Below, piece after piece: positions 35,479-43,196 of a DNA stretch of 64,000 nucleotides. Under the pieces are notes generated by a model. The model did no database searches. It was given only the letters and a program-made list of their open reading frames with translations, and was not told the DNA's origin. Origin of the DNA: Neomoorella sulfitireducens (lineage in GTDB: Bacteria > Bacillota > DSM-521 > Neomoorellales > Neomoorellaceae); the NCBI RefSeq assembly GCF_024733845.1, contig NZ_JANRHG010000009.1, positions 45,852 to 109,851 on the forward strand, written 5' to 3'. Positions within the stretch are counted from its first letter, which is position 1; each line of letters opens with the position of its first letter. The position numbers and the translations under genes were made by a program.

Positions 35479-35645
35479 GGACCGGAATCACAAATGTGCT
35501 GCTAAACAAGCTGTTAACAATACTGGGGCCAGGCATGCTTATGTTTTTATTTTTTAACATTTTCTTTTTATTGATGTTGTTTTGTTTGCATTTATAAACA
35601 TTTTTTTAAGGATCTATGATAATTATTAGCCAATAAGCAACACGC

Positions 35646-35715
35646 AGGCGTAACGCCTTTCGCCAATCCCCATTCAAGGGCCCTTGAGCTAGTTTTCCCG
35701 GGACCAGGATTGGCG
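35646..35715. promoter_or_regulatory. Nested palindromes upstream of the dctM sigma-54 promoter (possible activator site or terminator)
   Basis: Three symmetric elements lie within 70 bases: AGGCG-TAA-CGCCT (35646-35658), the perfect 12-base palindrome CAAGGGCCCTTG (35675-35686), and the inverted repeat CGCCAATCC/GGATTGGCG (35661-35669 with 35707-35715) enclosing the latter. They lie 170-235 bases upstream of the -24 element, a usual distance for enhancer binding. They also follow the stop of the upstream small-subunit gene by 26 bases, so termination is the alternative, but no T-run follows. Confidence 0.5.
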
Positions 35716-35740
35716 ATTCGCATTCATCTAATGCCCATTG

Positions 35741-36580
35741 CTACAAAAATATTGTCCCTACATTAAGGCTGGTTTTTAAGTCAACTTCAACACTTTTCTT
35801 CAAAAGCCCGTCAAAGTATATCTCAATAATATACAATCCGCTATTCGCCGGCAAACCGTCAAACCTGAAATCACCAAAGCAGTCAGTAAGAACCTCATCA
35901 ATCCTGGCCTGGTTATGCAGCAATAATACTCTCGCTCCTCCGGCGCACTCGGTTTTTCCTTCTTTTTCTATTGCTACGCTGCCGCTTATAAAGCATTTGT
36001 TATAGAGGTACAGGTTCTTGTAATATACCCCGGGACTTGTATTGTGCTCGGGGTCCAGGACTTCCAGTTTTTCGTCTTTTTTCATGCGTTCTATTTCCGC
36101 TTCGCTGGCATGCTCTAACCTCAGGGCGCCCGTGGGGCAGGCCTGGACGCAGCGGGTCTTTCCCCACCCCTGGTCGATCAGGTGGGCGCAGAAGGTGCAT
36201 TTCTGGGGGATCTCTCTTTCTTGATTCCACCAGATCATGCCGTAGGGGCATGTTTTGATCAGGTCTTCCCGCCCTTTTGCTTTTTGGGGGTCGATGATGA
36301 CGATGCCATCCTGGCGTTTATAAATCGCACCCCCGGCAGCCTCGACGCAGGGCGCGTTGTTACAGTGCAGGCAAAGCCTGGCCAGGTATTTGACGTCGAT
36401 ATGTGGGTACTGGCCTCTTTCTATCCGCTGGATGTTTATCCATTTATGCCCGTGGCGCGGCTGTGGTAAGGTATACCCCGGCCATTCATTGTCGACGAAT
36501 TCGTCTTTGCAGGCCAGCATGCAGTTATGGCAGCCGATGCATTTTTCCAGGTCATATATGAGGTAGTATCGTTTGTTCAT
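35741..36580 (-). CDS. Transhydroxylase-type Fe-S (beta) subunit 2
   Basis: A 279-residue counterpart of the small subunit at 25885. The clusters are [20 protein letters not shown] (fourth Cys missing as in copy 1), TCPYG and CTFC...RCVQACP, again twelve Cys. The Cna-B-like C-terminal domain ([37 protein letters not shown]) is intact. The start at 36580 overlaps the large-subunit stop by four bases (ATGA) and has AAGGAGGAG before it; an in-frame start seven codons earlier lies inside the upstream gene. Confidence 0.9.
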   Translation of the reverse strand: MNKRYYLIYDLEKCIGCHNCMLACKDEFVDNEWPGYTLPQPRHGHKWINIQRIERGQYPHIDVKYLARLCLHCNNAPCVEAAGGAIYKRQDGIVIIDPQKAKGREDLIKTCPYGMIWWNQEREIPQKCTFCAHLIDQGWGKTRCVQACPTGALRLEHASEAEIERMKKDEKLEVLDPEHNTSPGVYYKNLYLYNKCFISGSVAIEKEGKTECAGGARVLLLHNQARIDEVLTDCFGDFRFDGLPANSGLYIIEIYFDGLLKKSVEVDLKTSLNVGTIFL

Positions 36581-39543
36581 GCTACTTCTCCTCCTTCCCA
36601 TTTTGTTATTTCTACCAGGCAGGAGTTGGCGGCCATGCCGTGCGATTTTTCGATGATCATCCGGCTCGGGGTGAGCAAATTGATGCAGCCGCCCCGGTCT
36701 GCTGAGTTGCCGGGTTCTCCTACGGGTTCATAGAGTGCCGATGATTCGTAGGCGTGTACCGTCCCGGGGCGGACGCGTCCTGTTACCTGGGCCGCGCATA
36801 TTACTTCTCCCCGGTCGTTGAATACTTTGACCAGGTCTTTGTTTTTAATCCCGCGTGCGGCTGCGTCTTCGGGATTTATTCTTATTACCCAGTAATAGTG
36901 CCCGTCTATCAGTACCCTGTGATCTTCTATTTCGTTTATGAAACTGTCTTTGCCGTCTCCCATGGTATGAAAGCTGTAGCGCGGGTGGGGAGATATCAGC
37001 TGCAATGGATATTTTTTATATAGTTCGGTTGTGTGCGGCCCTTCCCATGCCGGTATGTATTTGCATATTACCGGCCGTTCCGGGTCGTCCGGGTCGAAGC
37101 GTTTAAGGCTTGAGCATTCGAATTCTATCTTGCCGGACTGGGTCTGCAGCCCTCTGCCGTACTCTTCGGTATAGTCTGCCGGCAGCGGGGATATTTCCGG
37201 TGTGTCTTTGGGCCGGTCTTCGGCATACCAGCGGTAGGCTACCGGGTCCCTGAGTTCTTCCGGCGGGTTGGGTACGACAAAGTAGCCTTTCTTGAGAAAT
37301 TGTTTCCATGAGATGTATTTTGGTAGATCGCTGGCGTCAAACATCCTCTTGCACCAGTCTAATTCCGTCATGCCTTCGGAATATGGTATGGCCAGCCCCA
37401 GCCGCTTGGCCAGTTCTAAAAAGATTTGGTAATCGGATTTGGATTCGCCCAGGGGCTCGATGCATTTGTGCTGCAATACCACGACGCGGTGGTTGCACTG
37501 GGTGTAGGAGTGGTTGATGTATCCCCCGCAGTTGGCGAATTCGCCTATATCCCAGCGTTCGAAGCTGGTGCAGGCCGGCAGGATGATGTCGGCAAATCTG
37601 GCTTCTCCTTCAAACCATATGGACTGGTTGACGACGAATTCCAGTTCTTCCGAGCGGTAGGCCCTGGTATAACGGTTGGTGTCTACCATCGTGCCGAAAT
37701 GGGAACCGCCGTATTTATAGTACATCCTGACCTTCGGGTAGCCCGGCGCCGGGTATGCATATTTGAAGAACTGGCCTTCTATGGTCTTAGGATTTTTGGG
37801 ATAACCCGTGCACCGGCCTTCCAGGATGGCTTCGGGGATTTTCAGCCGGGGAACCCTTTGATAGACCGTGTTGATGGTCGGCAGCTGGGGCATGCGCTGG
37901 TACAGGTTCGCAGCCATGGCCGTGCCTTCTAAGTCTCCTGATAGCCCTCCTTCGGCGTAGCCCGGGAAATAGAATTTGGTGTTTACCGGTGTCCCCTGCT
38001 GCAGGCAGCCCATGTTGACGCCGGGCTTGCCCAGGCCCTGCATGGCCATCAGGCACACCATGGCCCGCGCCCACTGCGTCCCTGTGGCCGTGCGGCAGGC
38101 GCCGCCAAAGCCTATTATGCCCCCGGCGGCCAGGTAGGTCTTCCTTTGCCCCCATTCCCGGGCTAGCGCCCGCACGTCTTTGGCGGGTACCCCTGTTTCT
38201 TTTTCCTGCCATTCCGGGGTCTTGGGGATCCCGTCTTCTTTCCCCAGGATATAATCCCGCCATTTTTCAAATCCTACCGTGCGGGTGGCTACATAGTTAT
38301 GATCGTACAGGTTTTCCGTTATCCAGACATAGGCTATGGCCAGGGCCATGGCGCTGTCGGTTCCCGGTTTCGGGGCCAGCCATTTGCCTCCCAGCCAGGC
38401 GGCCGTGTGGTTGTAGTAGGGGTCGATGTGGACCATCTTGATCCCCAGTTCTTTCAGCCATTGTCGCCGTATCGTCCCTTCATGGGCTCCATAGACGCCG
38501 CTGGTGGCTTCCGGGTCGCTGGACCAGAATACTACCATCTCGCAGTTTTTTAGCAGGTCTTCTACCGTGCTGTAGGTTTCCGCCCCGCCCAGGCGCATGG
38601 TGTGGCCCCAGTGATGCACCGCCCCCCAGTACCAGCCTTCCCAGCTGTCGGGATTAGATTCTACCGGTGTAAACCCGATTGAGTTGAAGAAGCGCAGCCT
38701 GCTGCTGAGCCAGTAGCCCAGGTTCCCCCAGGTGTGGTGCGAGCCGCTGCCGTTCATTATGGCTCCCGGGCCATATTCGCGTTTTACGCGTTTTATCTCG
38801 CTGGCGACAATGTCCAGGGCCTCGTCCCAGCTTATCCTTTCATACCCTGATATCCCGCGGTTCTGCGGGTTCCTGTTGCCGTTCGGGTCAAAATCTACCC
38901 GCTTCATGGGGTACAGCAGCCGGTCCGGTGAATAGACCATTGATTTCCAGGCCAGGGCATAAGGAGTAACCGTCGTCTTCCGGGGAGGGGTAAAGTTTAT
39001 GCCCCGCGCTTTGATGCTCCAGGGGGTGGCATCTTTTTCGTCGAATTCTATGGGGGTGATCCGGATGATCTTGCCGTCCTTTACATAGACGAAAACCGGT
39101 CCCCCGTTGGTATTGCTGGTATACCTCTTAACGCCATTACCCATATCGGTACCGTATTCCATGCCCAGGGTGAAAAGCTGATTCAGCGTTTCAAAAAACC
39201 ACATTACCAGGTCATCGGGGCCTTGCAGGGTTATTTGCATGTTCTTCCCCGCATTAATAAAGTCCAGCTGGTTCCTGTTGGGCTTCATAATTCTGGCCGC
39301 TATATCGGTATCTTCAAAGGCCATACATATATCCGGGCAGGGGTGGACCCCTTTTCTTGAAGTCACTTTGCCGTTTTCAAATATATAATACCGGCCCGAT
39401 GAATTATCTTTTAGTTTTATCTGGGCTACGATATTCTTTTCTGCTAAATGCCTGGCATATGAAGGGTATCGCTTTGCTTTTTGACGAATGAGTTTTTCTA
39501 ACCCATAGAGTGTAGTGCGAAACTGCATATCTTTAAATGTCAT
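36577..39543 (-). CDS. Transhydroxylase-like Mo subunit 2 with N-terminal SCP2-like domain
   Basis: A 988-residue protein. Residues ~1-130 are an SCP2/sterol-carrier-like domain ([56 protein letters not shown]), absent from copy 1 and from Pelobacter transhydroxylase. From ~residue 145 the Mo-bis-MGD body aligns with copy 1. His269 (SGSHHTWG), Asp299-Ser300 (NPDSWEGW) and Tyr529 (FPGYAEGG) keep the same spacings (30 and 260 residues) as in copy 1, so the active site is conserved. No N-terminal Fe-S motif is present. SCP2 domains bind hydrophobic ligands, so this part could present or scavenge an aromatic substrate. ATG start with AGGAGG; the promoter is not identified. Confidence 0.88.
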   Translation of the reverse strand: MTFKDMQFRTTLYGLEKLIRQKAKRYPSYARHLAEKNIVAQIKLKDNSSGRYYIFENGKVTSRKGVHPCPDICMAFEDTDIAARIMKPNRNQLDFINAGKNMQITLQGPDDLVMWFFETLNQLFTLGMEYGTDMGNGVKRYTSNTNGGPVFVYVKDGKIIRITPIEFDEKDATPWSIKARGINFTPPRKTTVTPYALAWKSMVYSPDRLLYPMKRVDFDPNGNRNPQNRGISGYERISWDEALDIVASEIKRVKREYGPGAIMNGSGSHHTWGNLGYWLSSRLRFFNSIGFTPVESNPDSWEGWYWGAVHHWGHTMRLGGAETYSTVEDLLKNCEMVVFWSSDPEATSGVYGAHEGTIRRQWLKELGIKMVHIDPYYNHTAAWLGGKWLAPKPGTDSAMALAIAYVWITENLYDHNYVATRTVGFEKWRDYILGKEDGIPKTPEWQEKETGVPAKDVRALAREWGQRKTYLAAGGIIGFGGACRTATGTQWARAMVCLMAMQGLGKPGVNMGCLQQGTPVNTKFYFPGYAEGGLSGDLEGTAMAANLYQRMPQLPTINTVYQRVPRLKIPEAILEGRCTGYPKNPKTIEGQFFKYAYPAPGYPKVRMYYKYGGSHFGTMVDTNRYTRAYRSEELEFVVNQSIWFEGEARFADIILPACTSFERWDIGEFANCGGYINHSYTQCNHRVVVLQHKCIEPLGESKSDYQIFLELAKRLGLAIPYSEGMTELDWCKRMFDASDLPKYISWKQFLKKGYFVVPNPPEELRDPVAYRWYAEDRPKDTPEISPLPADYTEEYGRGLQTQSGKIEFECSSLKRFDPDDPERPVICKYIPAWEGPHTTELYKKYPLQLISPHPRYSFHTMGDGKDSFINEIEDHRVLIDGHYYWVIRINPEDAAARGIKNKDLVKVFNDRGEVICAAQVTGRVRPGTVHAYESSALYEPVGEPGNSADRGGCINLLTPSRMIIEKSHGMAANSCLVEITKWEGGEVA

Positions 39544-39603
39544 TTGCTTTATCCTCCTACCTACGCATGCTCCCTTACATGAAACAGGTTGCCGGCACAG
39601 TTG

Positions 39604-39635
39604 CTAGTAACAACGACGCCTCGTTGTTCTCCTAG
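39604..39635. promoter_or_regulatory. Palindrome upstream of transhydroxylase-2 operon (possible operator)
   Basis: AACAACGA (39609-39616) and TCGTTGTT (39621-39628) are perfect inverted repeats around CGCC, and CTAG boxes flank them symmetrically (39604-39607, 39632-39635). The element is 61-92 bases before the start of the 988-residue enzyme gene. No sigma-54 sequence was found between it and the gene, so a conventional operator is the simplest reading. Confidence 0.5.
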
Positions 39636-39660
39636 GTCAAAGGAAATCTCACCCCCGTTT

Positions 39661-39736
39661 ATTAAAATAAAAAGCCCAACTCCAATACAAACGCAAAAGC
39701 TTTGATAGCTTATTGCGCTTTTCCCCGAGTTGGGCT
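39661..39736 (-). terminator. Long, two-tier terminator after the activator-DUF3870 genes
   Basis: On the minus strand AGCCCAACTC pairs with GAGTTGGGCT (39727-39736 with 39673-39682), followed by TTTTTATTTTAAT. Inside lies a second stem: GCAA-AAGCT and AGCTT-TTGC around TTGAT. The ~64-base structure is larger than most terminators. It separates the regulator transcript from the transhydroxylase-2 operon. Confidence 0.8.
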
Positions 39737-39746
39737 TGCTTACTTT

Positions 39747-39769
39747 GTAACGGAAGGGCATTCCGTTAC
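39747..39769. repeat. Perfect hairpin GTAACGGAA-GGGCA-TTCCGTTAC
   Basis: A 9-bp perfect inverted repeat with a five-base loop, 59 bases after the second DUF3870 stop and just before the terminator. It could be part of the 3' structure of that mRNA or a protein-binding palindrome. Confidence 0.6.
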
Positions 39770-39827
39770 CATAAACAAGCTATTTTTCAGTTTTCTCCTT
39801 AGATTATAACCACTTAAATTCCTGCGG

Positions 39828-40166
39828 TCAAGCGGTTATATTAGTCCTATTAAGGTTTTTCTTCACAATAAGGTAACGGTTATAGGCTGCATACAGGGCA
39901 TTAATTAAGGCCTTCTTAGAAACAAGGTGTACACGCTCTTCAATTTCAGCAATAACAGGATCTAAACCCTCATCCAGGGACCGGCCGCGCAGAATATCGG
40001 CCATAAAGTGGTTGCACATCTCGCAGTAAATCGGAAAATAACATTCCATGACCAGGCCGGAATCCATATCTACCTCTAATAGCACCGTTAAATACTTATA
40101 CTTTTCATAGATGTCCGTTCCCTGCGGGAGCTGCGCTTGACCACAGAAAATATGCGTTTTCCTCAT
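39828..40166 (-). CDS. DUF3870 domain protein (copy 2)
   Basis: A 112-residue protein consisting of little more than the DUF3870 domain (FCGQAQLPQGTDIYEKYKYL, LLEVDMDSGLVMECYFPIYC, EERVHLVSKKALINALYAAY). Function is unknown. It carries several Cys (CYFPIYCEMCNHF) absent from copy 1. It follows the sigma-54 activator by 23 bases and starts at ATG 40166 behind GAAGGAGG, so the two are co-expressed. Pairing with a regulator suggests a sensory or accessory role rather than a catabolic step. Confidence 0.82.
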   Translation of the reverse strand: MRKTHIFCGQAQLPQGTDIYEKYKYLTVLLEVDMDSGLVMECYFPIYCEMCNHFMADILRGRSLDEGLDPVIAEIEERVHLVSKKALINALYAAYNRYLIVKKNLNRTNITA

Positions 40167-40189
40167 GAAGCCTCCTTCACCCTCCACCT

Positions 40190-42118
40190 TCAAGCATTAC
40201 TGTCAAGATTAACTTTTTTTAGCTTCTTCCACAAGGTAGCCCTGCTCACACCCAGCACCTTTGCCAGTTCTGACTTATTGCCATGAAAATTACTGTACGC
40301 CTGGCTAAGAAGCTGGTTCTCCATGCGTTCCAAAGTATCAAGTTCAATGATAATCTTCTGCTGGCTATCCTCTTGGCCTGCGCCGTTTACCATCTCGGCA
40401 ATAAGGCTGCGTAATACCGACCATTTCCTGGAATTGGTCTCTCCCAGGGCCAGATATCTTTCAACAAACCCCTGTAATTCCCTTACGTTTCCCGGCCAGT
40501 CATATTTTCCCATTTCAGCAAGTAAACAAGCAGGCACGCCAGCCCGCTCTGAAGTTGAAGATATAGAGAGCTTTTCCATAAAAAAATCAAATAATATTGC
40601 TATATCTTCCTTGCGCTCCCGCAAAGGAGGAACGCGCAGTCGTAATATATTCAAACGGTAAAACAAATCCTGCCTGAAGCTGCCCTTGCGAACTGCCTCC
40701 TCCAGATCGCGATTGGTAGCAGCAATAACCCTCACATCTATAGGAATAACATGATTCCCGCCTACCCTCATGATTTCTTTTTCCTGCAATACCCTTAACA
40801 ACCGCGTCTGGAGCTGCGTGCTTAGCTCTCCGATCTCGTCCAGGAAAATGGTGCCGCCGTGGGCCAGTTCAAATAGCCCTACCTTGCCCCCTTTCTTGGC
40901 ACCTGTAAAGGCCCCCTCGTCATATCCGAATAGCTCACTTTCCAGTAAGGTCTCCGGTACAGCGGAGCAGTTGATAGCCACAAAAGGTCCCGTTCTTCTT
41001 ACGCTTTCTTTGTGAATGGCATGAGCAAATAATTCCTTGCCGACTCCGGTCTCACCAACGATAAGTACTGTCCCCTCAGAACGAGCATAATTCCGGGCTT
41101 CTTTTATCGTTTTTTTAATGGCAGCCGATCGCCCTTTTATATCCTCAAAACCAAACTTGGCCACCAGCCCCTTGGCATGGAGCTCTCTTCTAATTTTTTC
41201 CTCGATTCTCTTCACGCGCTCGGCCTGTTGAAAAGTCACAACCAGCCCTACGTTCTCCTCCTCCACCAGGAGCGGCCTCCGCCAAACAACAACATGGTTC
41301 TGGTTTACTTCTATAATCTCGCTTTTAACTTCCTTGCCATCACCATAGATGTGCCTGATAGGGTTTACTACTAAAAAATCTTTTATCGGCTTGCCTAAAA
41401 TTGCTGCCGCCTTAACACCCAGGATTTTTTCTGCGGCCGGGTTAAACACCGTCACCAGTTCCTTATCATTTACAGCTATTACGCCGTCCTGGATGCCGTT
41501 CAGGATGGTTGTCAGTTGCAATTCTCTTCTTTTATCACTTCGTTTAATATCGATTATTTCTATCGCCTGGCGAAATGCCTCCTCTATAGTTTCCCTCTGG
41601 CATTGTACAAGTATAGCCCTGAACCCTTGTGCCTGCGCCATCTCGGCAATAAAAGCCTCCAGGCACACAACGAGCTCAATCTCGCTGTCCCGCGCCTCTT
41701 TCAACTTCTCTAACGCCTGGCGTTCATTTCGGCAAACAAAAACCTGAAAATCAAACTTGAGCATGCGTGACATCAATTCATAGTCAAAATTTTGCACATA
41801 GGTCCCCGCATCAAAAACCGCCACTTTACCTGACAATTGCGCGGCCCGGTAGAGAGCCTGGATAACATCAAAGCTGGTAAAATCCACCCTCACCACCGGT
41901 AAAGCTAATTCATGGCGGCTTAAAACTTTTGCCCCCGGCGTCCGGGCAATAATTACCTGTATCTCGCCCTCTTTTTCCCAGGCTTTGGCAGTTTCCACTA
42001 CCCTTGCTATAGGAGGGCTCTCTATCCTGGCGCGCAGGCCCCATTTCCTTGCTATTTCTTCCGAAAGAGCAAAAAACTCAGGATATGGAGCTAGGATCCC
42101 TATATCAAATTTCCCCAT
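40190..42118 (-). CDS. Sigma-54-dependent activator with PrpR-N, PAS, AAA+ and Fis-type HTH domains
   Basis: A 642-residue enhancer-binding protein. Residues ~1-190 are a PrpR N-terminal-like sensory domain, ~200-300 a PAS domain (GVIAVNDKELVTVFNPAAEK). Residues ~325-560 form the AAA+ module with Walker A GETGVGKE (355-362), the sigma-54 contact loop GAFTGA (402-407) and Walker B GGTIFLDEIG. The C-terminal Fis-type helix-turn-helix is NKSELAKVLGVSRATLWKKL. Such proteins open sigma-54 promoters after ligand sensing. Two such promoters lie on either side (35463 and 45830), making it the likely regulator of the island. No receiver domain is present, so it senses a metabolite directly. Confidence 0.95.
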   Translation of the reverse strand: MGKFDIGILAPYPEFFALSEEIARKWGLRARIESPPIARVVETAKAWEKEGEIQVIIARTPGAKVLSRHELALPVVRVDFTSFDVIQALYRAAQLSGKVAVFDAGTYVQNFDYELMSRMLKFDFQVFVCRNERQALEKLKEARDSEIELVVCLEAFIAEMAQAQGFRAILVQCQRETIEEAFRQAIEIIDIKRSDKRRELQLTTILNGIQDGVIAVNDKELVTVFNPAAEKILGVKAAAILGKPIKDFLVVNPIRHIYGDGKEVKSEIIEVNQNHVVVWRRPLLVEEENVGLVVTFQQAERVKRIEEKIRRELHAKGLVAKFGFEDIKGRSAAIKKTIKEARNYARSEGTVLIVGETGVGKELFAHAIHKESVRRTGPFVAINCSAVPETLLESELFGYDEGAFTGAKKGGKVGLFELAHGGTIFLDEIGELSTQLQTRLLRVLQEKEIMRVGGNHVIPIDVRVIAATNRDLEEAVRKGSFRQDLFYRLNILRLRVPPLRERKEDIAILFDFFMEKLSISSTSERAGVPACLLAEMGKYDWPGNVRELQGFVERYLALGETNSRKWSVLRSLIAEMVNGAGQEDSQQKIIIELDTLERMENQLLSQAYSNFHGNKSELAKVLGVSRATLWKKLKKVNLDSNA

Positions 42119-42157
42119 ATTTCCTGCTTCCCGTCCCTCCCCATTAGCTGCTTCAAA

Positions 42158-42163
42158 ATTATA
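42158..42163 (-). promoter_or_regulatory. Possible -10 box for the sigma-54 activator gene
   Basis: A perfect TATAAT on the minus strand lies about 40 bases before the activator start. The best -35-like element upstream (TTGGAT) has a short spacer of about 15 bases, so the match is only partial. Confidence 0.4.
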
Positions 42164-42672
42164 ATATCAACCACATTTATCCAAGTTTAACTATGTACTG
42201 TTTGCGGTTTTCCTGTTTAATATAGCAGACTATCGCTGCGTGAGCCTTTATTGAGGGCAATAAGGCTGGTCCCGCAGTGTGTTTAAGTCCCTCTCTGCGG
42301 TCTCGAGATACTTTCGCCACCGTTTGCGGGTGCGCGGATAAACCACCGACTCTTTGTCCGCTCTGTTACAAGCGTAGCGTGGTTCTTACAATTCCACTCG
42401 GATGTGCTAGATTTAAACATAGAGGCGCTCCCTTCCCGGGACGGAATAATTTATTGCTAATCTAATTTTTGACCGAACTTGATACAATACTAATCATTAC
42501 TTTTATTCTGTCATATCCTGCGCTATTAATCAACCCCATCCGGCCAAAAGATATATCCTCTTCAAGACGCCTAGAAGATGATACACACCTGGATATCCTG
42601 CCCTGTCCGATCCGGGGAGACATGACCATCAAGGAGATCAATGTCAACTTCAACTTATATTACCAAAGAACG
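42164..42672. other. Gene-free stretch between activator and ferredoxin gene
   Basis: About 500 bases without a credible gene. Short open frames exist on both strands but lack ribosome sites and recognisable families. A CCGCAG/CTGCGG inverted repeat (about 42271-42301) and an AGCCTTTATTG/CAATAAGGCT hairpin (about 42243-42267) are visible. The mix of structured bits and broken frames may be decayed mobile or coding DNA, but I cannot name its source. Confidence 0.5.
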
Positions 42673-42706
42673 GGACGGGCCTTAAGGTCAACCTCAAGGC
42701 CCGTCC
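42673..42706 (-). terminator. Terminator-like hairpin after Mo-enzyme 2 operon
   Basis: GGACGGGCCTT (42673-42683) pairs perfectly with AAGGCCCGTCC (42696-42706), 11 bp. On the minus strand a short TTCTTT follows. It lies 44 bases after the ferredoxin stop and is the likely end of the sigma-54 operon that begins at 45707. Confidence 0.7.
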
Positions 42707-42749
42707 TCGCTATCGCACCGCTAACAATTTCATATGCACTTTAGAAGTA

Positions 42750-43085
42750 TCAGGGGACAAACAGCACCATTTTCTTGCCCTTAGCAGCCATTTTGGCTGC
42801 CAGCTCTTCTACCGGACCATATTCCATGGCTTTGCCCAGGCAGTGATGCACACAGGCCGGGGCTTCTCCTTTAGCTACCCTTTCTTCGCACAGATTGCAA
42901 AACTCCGTCGGGATCGGAACATAATCCATTTGCCACCGGTCAGGGGATACCTGCATAGGCCCTACCTCTGCCAGCTTAATCCCCCACTTGCCTACCGGGA
43001 GATTAAGCTCTTTTTTGCAGGCCACTTCACAGCTATGGCAACCGGTACAATACTCATAATCAATTAATAAGCCATTACGTGACAT
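42750..43085 (-). CDS. Small 4Fe-4S ferredoxin subunit, partner of Mo-enzyme 2
   Basis: A 111-residue paralogue of the protein at 20869. CTGCHSCEVAC lies at residues ~12-22, with a second set formed by CNLC, ACVHHC and nearby residues. The tail KKMVLFVP matches the KMVLYTP end of copy 1. In copy 2 the second set lacks the final GC pair of copy 1. The start at 43085 has GGAGGGGAAAGG in front. It is 111 bases after the Mo subunit and presumably its electron carrier. Confidence 0.88.
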   Translation of the reverse strand: MSRNGLLIDYEYCTGCHSCEVACKKELNLPVGKWGIKLAEVGPMQVSPDRWQMDYVPIPTEFCNLCEERVAKGEAPACVHHCLGKAMEYGPVEELAAKMAAKGKKMVLFVP

Positions 43086-43196
43086 TCCTTTCCCCTCCAA
43101 TCGCTATTCTTGGCGGCAGGTCCAGGTTCCCTTAAAACTTGCAAACCTGCCGCCAGCGGCATTATCTTAACCTGCAGTACCCGGACCGGTTTTTCT

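Noticed and set aside
39561..39761. A 66-codon frame before the transhydroxylase-2 gene.
   Set aside because: It lies over the terminator stem and the palindromes, has no ribosome site and no recognisable product.
42462..42744. Overlapping short frames on both strands between activator and ferredoxin genes.
   Set aside because: No ribosome sites or families recognised, and one overlaps the terminator hairpin; treated as non-coding or decayed.
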